64,000 nucleotides of DNA from Azolla caroliniana. Taxonomy: Eukaryota; Polypodiophyta. Where the stretch lies: contig JBHGNT010000012.1 of NCBI GenBank assembly GCA_043228905.1, forward strand, positions 5,518,001 through 5,582,000, read 5' to 3'. Below, one piece after another: positions 1 to 10,342 of this stretch (position 1 is the stretch's first letter; each line of letters starts with the position of its first letter). A program made the translations under genes and the position numbers. The notes under the pieces are model-generated. The model saw nothing but the letters and a program-made list of their open reading frames with translations, had not been told where the DNA came from and did no database searches.

Positions 1-3000
1 TGTCACTCCAACACCAAAGTCTCTAAACACAATATCTTCTACAGGCACCTTTGCACTTCCATAGATGCGGACTGGAATTCTTATATCATTTCCATGTATG
101 CCGAGAAAGGAGATGTTTTGCACCACCGGTAGAGCTTTCGGATCGTAATCCTTATCTGGGTGCTCATTATAATCTGTTTTGATTACAATGCCCACCCTTA
201 CTACATCCAATGTAATATTTTTGAAAGACAAGGCATATATTCGCCCTCCTCTCCCTGGAGCTGTTTTGATCCGTACACCTCGTTTAGAACGCCATACATA
301 GTAGTTTTCTACAGTTACATTGTTCACACCACCCGACATTTCACTTCCAATGGATATTCCTGCACTGAAAATCACATCATGCATTACTGATATGTTTGTG
401 GCCTTATACATAATTAATAGTATATTAGCTTTCTGACCTACAGAGCTTACTCAGTGTGCTACATTAAGAACAACAAATGGAACATTTCATAATGAGCATA
501 GCATAGATTGAAACAATTAATGGCAGATATGGTAACATATAAACATTCAAAGATGAGAATAACATTGATCAAGATATTTAGGGATGTACATTCAAATATA
601 AGCATAGCATCAATCATTATATTTAGTGATGGATATACTAGCATGCTCATATATTAAGAATGTTGGGGTTGGGAGGAAAGGTGTAAAGACAATTACAACT
701 ATAACTGCATTGGGTGAATGGGAGGCTATACCTAAGGTTAATTAGGAGATTGTGGTTGGGGTAATGCTATCAACAAATCAACCGATGGGTGATTTGAGAC
801 GAATCATCTCTCCAGATATAATTCTCTTAACGCATGAAATGAGATTGCGAAAATTCAAAAGATGTTTTTAAGGAGGCAATTAGGAGTTAAATGCACTACC
901 TCTTACTAGGTTATGCTCTTGGAAACAGGTATTCGACCCATAGAAATATTGGCACTCCAAAGAGTATATAGATACATTACAAAAGTCAAGAATATGCTAA
1001 ATCATCGATTACCACATCTTGCTTGGAATGTTGGATGTAAGCTACAAAAGAATCATAAGAGTAAGATTCTCTCATCCGGTTGGGTTGTTGGAAATGGTTT
1101 AGAAGATGGGGTGTGGATGATCTTTTAGAGCTTTCGGGCAATGCTATGCATTATGTAATGATTGAGGAAAGGTTGGTAGAACCATTAATGATGAAGTGGG
1201 AAGATGCTAAGAGGACAAGGCTAGAATACTACATTGCAAATGTCAACCCTAAATGTTGGTATCAATATAAAGCAAGAATGCCTATTGATCATATCCAACC
1301 TTATCTCATTACCAATATCAGTAGTAATGTTCGCAAACTCCTTACACTACTTCACACTCGATCTCACAAGTTAGGTATTGAAGTTGCATCATGGTATCAA
1401 AATGTAACGAATTTGAAGGCATGTAAAGTATGCAATGAAAGCATGGTAGAGGATGAATGTCACTTGCTCTTCACATGCTCAACATATAGTGCAATTCGTT
1501 CGAGATATGTTGACATACTAAGGGGGAGTGATAACTTAAGTGTCATACTTAAGACACCACCTAGAAGGTGGAGCTCATATGCGTATGCTTTATTCATGCA
1601 TAGAGACTTTGTGCTTCAATGTATGACTACCCCTTCTTAGGAAGGAGACATGTATCAAGAACACATGTATACTCTGGTCCCATAGGTCAAAACTGGCCTC
1701 TTTATGGATGATAAAAATTCTAATTCTAATTCTTCCATTCAACATTTTGGAATAAAGTATGTAACGTGTGAAGAGTAGGTTCTGAATCATTAGGATCGTG
1801 GTATCAATTCCAAGCTTTAAAACTTGGGCAGCCTCTCTTCTCTATAAATATTACCTTCTATTTTATGGGTTTGAGAACAAGACATGCACAACATCAACTC
1901 TTTAGGAAACATGGTTTATTGGTAAAGATTATGCTTTTTAACCTTATGGTTGCGAGTTCAATCCTGAAGTGATGGGTCTAATATTATATTGATTGTAAAA
2001 GCATACACATTTTCTCCTGGAGGTTGTGTACGCTTCACATTTTCTAACAAAATGGCTTCACAGATTCAGTTCACACAACCGAAGGGTTGAAAACAATAGT
2101 ACATCACTGCCTTGGAAAAAGGCAACTCTAGATTATAACAAATGAAGTGATTTGCATACACTCTTCCCTAAATCATTATTATAATAACCTTAATTTGTAT
2201 ACAATCTAAAGATCTCTGTGAAAGATTGTACCTGACAGGAGAGTGAGCTATGATGTTCCGTATTATTATATTGGACGATGCTCGACCATAAGAAATGCCG
2301 TACTGATCCCATCCACTCTTGATTGCAATACAGTCATCTCCAACACTGATGTAACAGTCCTCTATCAATACATTCCGACAAGAATCTGACACAAAAAAAT
2401 TTACAATAACAGAAAGAGCAATCAATAAAGCATCTGAAAATAAATCTAATCGTCCATTCCACACATTGAAATAATATGGGGGGCAAATGCATATGATATG
2501 GGTTATGATTGTTAAAATCCCATGGCTTGATCATTATCAGTGCATACCTGGATCAATACCATCTGTATTTGGAGAATCAACTGGATTCAGAATTGTGACT
2601 CCACGAATAGTAACATTGCCACAATCATAGGGGTGAATTGTCCAGAATGGAGAATTCCTAACAGTGATATGTGAGATTTCCAAGTCCTTGCACCACATAA
2701 ACTGGATCAAGCGACCTCTTGTATATTGGATCTTTCCAGACTTCTGTTTACTCCACCATACCTTTCCTTGGCCATCAATGGTACCATTGTTACCTGAAGT
2801 GCGCATAATTAATAGAAGGGTGACAAGATGAACATACATTTGATCAAAACATTGAAGAAAGAAAAAAGTAAAGAATAGATGAATCATTAGGTGAGTTGAA
2901 AATCAACGGATATCTTCATAAAACACAAAATACTTCAAAAAGAGAGAAGATGTGGATGAACTGATTGAATGTGTGGTGAGTACAGTGTGACGCAACCTGT

Positions 3001-6000
3001 AATGACAACATCTTCTAGATGCTGACCATGAATAAGACTTCCATAACGTGGTCCCGGATGCTCTCTGCCCCTTCCATATGATGGCAATGGAGGCATAATT
3101 GGCCACAGGGATTCATCCTGTAAAATAACAATCTCTCTCTCTCTCTCATGATTGGTGTTAACATTGATAAAAGTATATTATATGAGTCAAGAATATGTCA
3201 AGACCACAGATTGCCAAAACTTTCAAGGAATGTAGGAATCAATATATAAAAAATAATAAGAGCAAAATGCTCTCATCTGATTGGGTGCTTGACATCAAGA
3301 AATGGTTTGAACAATGGGAATCAGAGATATATTAGAGCTCCCAAGCGATGCTATGAAGTCATCATCAATACAGGCTATGGAGGTGTTGAGAACAAAATGG
3401 CAAGACGCTAAAAAGTCAAAACTAGAATATTGCATTGCAAACATAAACCCTGAATGTTGGACCCAGTAAAAGGAAAGAATGCCAAAACGCATCCAGCTAC
3501 ATCTTACCACCCCCATGAGCCTTCCTAGCTCGCACAGAGCCCTTATAATTCTTTGAACTCAATCGCACAAGTTAGGTGTTGGGGTAGCATTATGGCATTT
3601 GCAAAAATGATGAAGACTTGTTAAGTGGGTATAGGTCAACATTGGCCTGCTCGTGGAGGATAAAAATCAAATTCTCTCTACAGAGAGAGAGTGAGAGAGA
3701 AACATCGCATATTTCCCCATGAATCAAATAATGTTGCATTCATGCCCTTGGTCAACAGAAAGTGTCCTAATACATGAATGCAATGTTATTAAATTCATGG
3801 GTGGTATGCAGTGTTTCCTTTTACTTTGAGGAATTATTTGATGATTGCATCATTAAATAACAGTTTTGAGTGGGCCCAAAAGCCACTTTCATGTAGGTAT
3901 GCTTGCACCTTAGCCTTGAGCATCCAGTATTCACCTTACGTACGAGCCTTTGTATTATGTGGTTGGTTTCTGTTGTGTTTGCTGGGCAAGGTATTGCACA
4001 ACAGGGATCATTTCGAGCATTTTATTCTTTATTACCTGAGCAATGTAGTTCCCTGATCAGTCTGCACCTGGTATGCGGGCCAGGGCATCTTTTCCTGACT
4101 GACTCTATCTCAAGTCTATCTCTACATGCTCCGCAGTACAGAGATGTAATCTCACTTCATAAAATTCATTCTAGAAATTGGCTATGTTTTACATTAATTT
4201 CTGCCAAAATTTTGAACCCAAAGCAAGTCCTTTTTTTTGGGCACAAAAATTAACTTCAGGTGGTTGCCAGTTTCCAAATCCATGCAACAGACTTCCTGGT
4301 TTGAACTATAGGCCAAGGTTGGTGCTAATGTGTTCCATGCATACTAAAGTATTCCACAGCCAATCTCATCTTGTACCATGTAGATAGGTCAGGAACCACA
4401 CTACAAGGCAAGATCAGGAATTCCACCATAAAGGCAAGATTGACATGCAAATTTGCATGCTTTTTCTGGCATGAGTTCTATTCATGATCATCTAACGAAA
4501 TTTGGGCGAATTAAAAATTTACCTCCATCCTACTTTAGTAGAATAATTTCATAAGTTGGAATGCACTTGTTAGTTCATATCGCTTTTTAACATGTATGAC
4601 AGAAGCTATAAATAACTATGTCATATTGATATGCTGTACTAATTGTATTCATCATTCAAAAGTAAACTTGGAAATATAAATAGAACGCTCAGAAATTTAC
4701 ATGGGGTGGCCTTCATGAGGATTCATTTTCCAAATTTTCCTTGCTGCCCTCTTGATTGTGCATCATTCAGGATGCAAAAGATATTCTGATCTCAAGTCCA
4801 AAGACAAATAGATCAGCTTCACGAAGCAATGTAAATATGTCACTAGTTTGAACTATCAAATATCTATGGAGACTTATTCATATGCAAATGTATATGGAGA
4901 TGCAAGTATAGAGGCTTTCATACTCAAATTTCACATCTTGCACACCTCTAGATGCCTATCACCTTGATTCTTCATTGTCTCTAATGCCAATTTCTCTCTT
5001 TCTTCATGTGTACAAGAGACATAATATGAGAGCTACATTGTAATCAAATGTTGAGATGTGACCAATTACAAACTGCAAGAGGTATCTCCCAAAATTTGTC
5101 ATTCTTCTGCTTCATATCCTATGAAAATACAAAGTAGAACTCACAACTTGTACAACGGAGGCCAGTTGATCTAATTTTTATTCTTTTGCATCCTCGTGAG
5201 GATTTTTCCATTTTTCTGTTTAGTATCCTTCGAAAATATAACATAGATCTTTCAACTTGTACAACCAGATGTCACTTGATCTATTCTTTGTTCTTTTATC
5301 CATGAATCATGGTAATCCCAAAAGCCAACTAATTGTACTTGATCTAATCTTTATTCTTTTATTCATGAATCATGGTAATCCCAAAGGCCAAATAACTTGT
5401 TTCTCTCAATGTTCACATGCCATGCAATTGTTTGGAGAGTATCAAAAACCTATGGCCCAAATTTGAAGGATTTTTTGGTTCTCATAATTTCCTATTATTC
5501 ATGCTAAACCTCCAATAAATAAGGGGTTTTCTCAGAACTTCCTATTATTATTTTATACATGAGATATGGTTGGCAATGAGTTTTTCCTGATTACTACATG
5601 AAGTATATTACATGAAAAGGAAATCTCAACAAGTTAGCAAAGAAGGTAAATTTGCTTACTTGGCTAGCAAGAATGACCGAATCTGAGGCAAGGAAAAGGG
5701 TTATGTGACTAGTCAGATTGAAAGGGCCAGTTAACCAAACACCCGGCGGTATATTAAGTTGTCCACCACCATAATTCGCAACTGAAGTTATGGCAAATAT
5801 GGCACGCTCGAATGCTCTTGTATTAAGGGTCTTCCCATCTCCGATGCCCCCGAATTGAGTAATATTGAAGACATGCGGACGGAGAATTGGGAATATGGGT
5901 GGGTGCCCATTCGATGGAGATATTGCTTTTGCTCCTTTCTCCTCTGTTCTAATACCATCCAGAGACAAAGAAGAAGGGTAGGCTATCTGAAGGAGAAGGT

Positions 6001-6145
6001 TTCTCTGCCACAGAGCGACCGAGATGAATGCCAGGAGCCATATCGAGAAACCCCAAGTGCGTTGATGCGATTGTATGTTAGATGCCCATCTTCTGATCAC
6101 CGATCTCTGATGCATAAGGCGTGGCATCAATCCATTTCTTTGCAT
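1..6145 (-). CDS. Polygalacturonase-like glycoside hydrolase family 28 protein (partial, runs off left edge)
   Basis: Five exons with GT/AG junctions and continuous frame: 6145-5660, 3117-2997, 2793-2548, 2385-2232 and 364-1, giving 457 visible residues. The C-terminus lies beyond base 1. The protein starts with a basic stretch followed by a hydrophobic segment (about residues 31-46) that could be a signal anchor. The parallel beta-helix core of GH28 pectinases follows. Family landmarks seen are NTDGID (278-283), GDD (300-302) and RIK (367-369). The position usually holding the catalytic-site GHG motif reads SAG, before SIGSEMSGG, as in plant polygalacturonase-like clades. The family cleaves or modifies pectin in the cell wall; whether this member is an active hydrolase is uncertain. 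The start at 6145 is the first ATG of an open frame that continues upstream without a stop. Intron 1 (2.5 kb) and intron 4 (1.9 kb) carry LINE fragments. Confidence 0.9.
700..1735 (+). mobile_element. Degenerate LINE reverse-transcriptase C-terminal fragment with 3' tail
   Basis: Lies in intron 4 of the polygalacturonase-like gene, antisense to it. Conceptual translation shows the C-terminal part of a plant non-LTR retrotransposon polyprotein: a block around RRQLGVK and MLLETGIRPIEILALQ (about 860-970), then the zinc-binding C-terminal region with KACKVCNESMVEDECH (about 1417-1470) and a WSSYAYALFMHR-like end (about 1570-1610). The frame is broken near 1090 and by other stops. The 3' end (1675-1735) carries a GGTC-rich tail ending in an AATTCT simple repeat, shared with other loci in the window. 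This is not a functional gene. Confidence 0.75.
3190..3690 (+). mobile_element. Second degenerate LINE fragment of the same family
   Basis: Lies in intron 1 of the polygalacturonase-like gene. The stretch 3190-3490 is clearly related in nucleotide sequence to 960-1265 (shared blocks at AAATGGTTT, AGAGCT, AATGTTGG and similar), but it carries many stops and deletions. The segment 3629-3690 repeats the 3' tail found at 1675-1735, followed by CT-rich simple repeat. It has the same orientation as the 700-1735 copy. Confidence 0.65.
5274..5399. repeat. Two-copy 63-bp direct repeat in intron 3'-adjacent DNA
   Basis: Two adjacent copies begin at 5274 and 5337, each starting ACTTGATCTA and containing CATGAATCATGGTAATCCCA. 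A third, weaker start lies at about 5165. It is inside intron 1 of the polygalacturonase-like gene. Confidence 0.7.
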
Positions 6146-6324
6146 AACTCGCCGAATCTTCCAATTATTCAGCTTGCAGGAAGGGAGCGGGGAATCGCGG
6201 GGAGGCGAGAACTTGGGTTGACCTAATTTGCTTGATTTTTATCTTGCATCAAACCTTGGACCTCATCGCTAAAACGTTCAAGCTTCCCTCTACATCTACA
6301 ATCAGCATCATCTTCTTCATCTTC

Positions 6325-6385
6325 ATCTCTGTCTCCGTCTTCCTCTTCCTCTTCCTCTTCCTCTTCCTCTTCTTTTTCCTCAGTT
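6325..6385. repeat. Pyrimidine-rich hexamer repeat (CTTCCT)n
   Basis: About seven tandem CTTCCT units with flanking CT-rich sequence, roughly 180 bp upstream of the polygalacturonase-like start codon. On that gene's sense strand it is a purine (AGGAAG) run, and so could lie in its 5' leader or promoter. Confidence 0.8.
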
Positions 6386-6429
6386 TTTCTGTTGTTTCAC
6401 CTTCTTATAAGGTGCTTGTTGAATGAGTG

Positions 6430-8655
6430 AGTATGTAGTAGTGTAAGGTCACCATCTCTGAGGCAATGTCCTTTTCACTTTGATTTGTTCCTGCCTCCTA
6501 CCTAGGTGACCAAACTGTCTCTGAGTCCCTTCACCATGGATGGATCCATGGCTCCTACTTCTCCTTGCTCATGAATTGGTCGGCCGGGCTCTCAATCGGG
6601 TCTCGCTCAAATAACAGTTTCTGTGGGCACCCGTGATGCCCTCTGGCCGAGGGGTCGTCCAGCCGTCCATCTCTTCTCCGCACTCAATGTTTAGATGGCC
6701 CGTCCATCTCTACATGCCATCGGAACTTTCCGCTCACCACTCGTATAGGCCTGCCCCACTCCTAGGGTTCTTGTAATTAGGTATCATTGAGCGTTTCACA
6801 CTTAGAGGATCCTTTGTATGTCGCCAATTAGCTCTCTAAGGTTTCACACTTGCATGTCGTAGCGCCTCGTGTTACTATAATTGGTTGACATCTCTACATT
6901 TTCGGAAAGTAAATGTGGTTGGGTAGCTTTGTGCCTGAAGCAATCGTGGCATGCCATGCTCATATAGCTCACTATCTATTTCACTGCTTTATTGTCTATC
7001 ATACTATTGTGTGCTCACCCACATTTTCCATGAATCTCTTAACTTGGATAGGCCATACTACTCATCTACCATGAATGTTTGCACTTAAAATCAGCTTGCA
7101 ATGCCATGCCTTTTCCAATCATTTGTATATTGTGCTTCATGAAGCCTGGCGCTGCTTTGTGGAGGATCCTTCATCTTGCATTGGCCAAAAGCATTTGAAG
7201 GTTTCACCCAGTTATATGTCCGAAGACTTAAGTGTGCACACCATTTGGCATATACGTCTATCAAGTGGTTATACATGACACGTTTCATTGTAATACATGA
7301 TTTGTAAGGTCAAATTGTGCATCCTTTAGGTCCAATTTCATATTCCGTGTGTGCTTACATTATTGAGCAAATGTAACTACTTGCATTACCATTACATCAA
7401 CTTGCGCCAAGGGTCAAACGTGATATCCCTCTTTATAACAACTTTATTGGGTTGTTATATCTTATAGCTCACATATGTTCCTCGATGTAGAGTGGCCCTC
7501 TTAATCTTCAAGCTTTTGAAATGCATTTATAAGGTGTTGTTTTCGAGAGACTTGCAAATGAGGGGGGTTTCATGTGCATGTTTAACTTGATCGTTACACC
7601 AAAAAGAACATTAGCATTCCATGACATCTGATGTACATACCTACACAAATTCACAAGGATAATAAGATATTTTTAATTACAAATTTCTATCGATATATGT
7701 ATATTTATTTCCATGTGTTCGACAATGAGTTAATTTTAGAAGACATTGAGTCATAAGCTCAAACTTCAAATCTAATGATAAAGATCACAATAGATCCTCA
7801 CATGAACTTTCATGACAATTACATCTAAGTGTATGCAAATTGAAAAGCTTGTATAAACCAAAAAGAGTGGAGTAAAACAATAAAAGTGACAATATTCTCA
7901 ATGTTTGAGGATGTGAGGCTACTAATAAACACATATTTCTTCCATCAACAAAGGCTTGATAGAATGCAATGGTAAGAAATGGTATGAAGAATATGGAGTC
8001 TAGTGCCAACCTGCTTCAACATTCATCAGAATACTCCTAGGACCCCAATCTACTTCTCTGTAGTACACATTCGGCTATGATGCGTGTGTATTTGCTAATC
8101 ATTCTAAAAACTTATGTTCGAATAAATACTTAAAAACTTTGGAATATTGTAGTGAAAACAAAAAAAAGTTGGGGTTATTATGGTGGTATGCATGAAAAAC
8201 AAGGTCATATGAAATACTCAAGAAGATAAAGTTATTATTGGTAGTGCATGAATTCAAGTTCCACTCTGCAACATCCAAACATGCGATCTAACATGCCACC
8301 CCTGAGTAATGAGATGACACCATGTCAACTTTGCATGTGACTTGTGATCAACTTAGCCTTACAAATACCACAAGAAATAAGATGTCATCATGACAATGTT
8401 GTAAGTACCTCATGAATCCGACATCCAAAAATATAAGCAACAAGATGTTGCCATGTGAACATTAGAAAATGTCACCATATCAATGTCGAAATATTATTGG
8501 CATCCAAGTCAAAACTAGAAGATCTTAGATGATGGCATACTTCTTCAGTTAACTACTATCCCTTGTTCTTCATTTGCACACAAGGAGGTATTGTCTTCTA
8601 AGCACCATTAGCCTTTCTACCATGATCCATGACTATGGTCGAGCTAATAAATAAT
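6430..8655. other. Intergenic DNA, no gene recognised
   Basis: Only short open frames with no recognisable protein similarity. Degenerate ATGACACCATG/ATGTCATCATG-like motifs recur between about 8290 and 8480 at irregular spacing of about 60-75 bp. Confidence 0.5.
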
Positions 8656-8661
8656 TCGTTG

Positions 8662-8736
8662 GGAAAGTTTCGCGCATGTGTATTACTCGAGTGGAACCAC
8701 AGGGGGTCTCAGACTAGGGAGCAAGAAGGGATGGAG
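8662..8736 (-). repeat. Fragment related to the end of the LTR at 60550-61361
   Basis: The segment shares an aligned block with 60556-60624: AAGTTTCGCGC near the edge, then GGAACCACAGGGGGTCT and GACTAGGGAG in the same order and similar spacing. It is probably a decayed LTR end of the same family, lying directly before the 105-bp tandem array. The rest of the LTR is not obvious here. Confidence 0.55.
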
Positions 8737-8947
8737 AAGACCCAAGCCATGCTTATAGATTAAGACTACTTGCCGAGCAAGGGCTCATTGGCCCTTTTGT
8801 GGGCCAATGGCTTTCGTTGACCACGACTCGTGAGGCTTTCGACCTCACCGCACGAGTGAACGGACGGGTACACAAGAAAAGACGAATGCACAAGGCAAAC
8901 ACACAATGAATGGAATGAGAATGCAAGCACGAAAGTCTGGACGCCTT

Positions 8948-9430
8948 TATGAGGAGTAGAGGTGCATGAGCACGCCCAAAACCCTCCCTCATCACAAGAC
9001 GACCGAACGTACAAAGAAGACACAAAGCACACACACGAATGTCCGTACGCCTTATGAGGAGGAGAGGTGCATGGGCATGCCCAAAACGCCCCCTCGTCAC
9101 AAGATGACCGAACATACAAGGAAGACACAAAACACACACACGAATGCTCGCACACCTTTATGAGGAGGAGAGGTGATGGGCACGCCCGAAACGCTCCCTT
9201 GTCACAAGACGGTCTAACGTACAAGGAAGACACTAAACACACACACGACAATCTGTATGCCTTTATGAGGAGGAGAGGTGCATGGGCACGCTCGAAACGC
9301 TTGATCGTCACAAGATGGCCGAACATACAAGGAAGACACAAAACACACACATGAATGCTTGTACACCTTTATGAGGAGGAGAGGTGCATGGGCACACTCG
9401 AAACGCTCCCGCGTCACAAGACGACCGACG
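8948..9430. repeat. 105-bp tandem repeat array, about 4.6 copies
   Basis: The landmark TATGAGGAGGAGAGGTG recurs at 8948, 9053, 9159, 9264 and 9370 (spacing 105-106 bp). Each unit also carries CGTCACAAGACGACCGAAC-like and ACAAGGAAGACACAAA-like blocks. Because the unit is close to a multiple of three, long open frames run through the array on both strands. I treat these as products of the periodicity, not as genes. Confidence 0.9.
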
Positions 9431-9986
9431 AGAATAAAGAAAGAAAACACAAATGATATTGGCTAAAGAAATAATTATGTGTTTGATTCTAACCCAAAAG
9501 TCCCTATTACTTAATAGATAATTCTATATCTACAAATGCTCCTACTTTTCGTCTCGATTCTCTCCTCTCTCTTTTACACGATTTTATGTGCCTCCTTTGC
9601 ACCCTTCATATTCCCTTTTCTTTTGCACCACTTACAGTCCTCATTTTCCATTTAATTTGTGCATGTGCACAAATAATTGCCCTTGTGTGCACGCACATTG
9701 CACATACACATTTTGACCCCCTTTCATCGGTTTTTTCCTACACTCGGCATGCCACATCATGACAACGCAATGTCTTGGTGGCACACCACATTTTATTCAT
9801 CAATGCACTCGTGAACCTAGGTCAAAGTCTTGGTTGTGCTGGTCTCTTTCCGAATGGACCCAAACAACCTTATGGACTAGGCCAACACATCTATCCTCAA
9901 GTCATTCTAATGTCTTCGTGGTGTGTGTGGGTTCTTGGTCTCATATACATATAGTTAGTGTATTATGGTCTCACACACATTATCCA

Positions 9987-9987
<1 letters not shown>
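9431..9987. other. Unassigned AT-rich stretch
   Basis: No recognisable coding, RNA or repeat signal between the 105-bp array and the microsatellite. Confidence 0.4.
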
Positions 9988-10035
<48 letters not shown>

Positions 10036-10210
10036 TACATAAATACATACATACATACATACATACATACATACATACATACATACATACATACACACAC
10101 ACACATACATACATACATACATACATACATACATACATACATACATACATACATACATACATACATACATACACACACACATACACACACATACATATAT
10201 ACATACATAC
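9988..10210. repeat. Compound (AC)n(ACAT)n microsatellite
   Basis: About 43 bp of AC dinucleotides followed by about 175 bp of ACAT/ACAC tetranucleotides, ending about 130 bp upstream of the PPR start codon. Open frames reading His-Thr or Cys-Val-Met repeats here are artefacts. Confidence 0.97.
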
Positions 10211-10342
10211 TATAGAAGAAGGGCATTTTTGTAATTGATCAAAACACGAGTGTAGCTTTGGAAAAAGTTTGGAACCTCCGATTCTCCAGCTTCAATGGCG
10301 AAGCTTCCCTCTCTGCAACAGCCACAATGAATGAATGAATGA

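Noticed and set aside
6540-6760. GC-rich patch resembling organellar or rRNA sequence
   Set aside because: I could not match it to any known rRNA or plastid gene segment with confidence.
8753-9450. Long overlapping open frames on both strands (up to 194 codons)
   Set aside because: They run through a 105-bp tandem repeat whose unit is a multiple of three, so open frames are expected from periodicity; the translations are repetitive and unlike known proteins.
9955-10226. Open frames encoding His-Thr, Tyr-Ile-His or Cys-Val repeats
   Set aside because: Pure translation of the AC/ACAT microsatellite.
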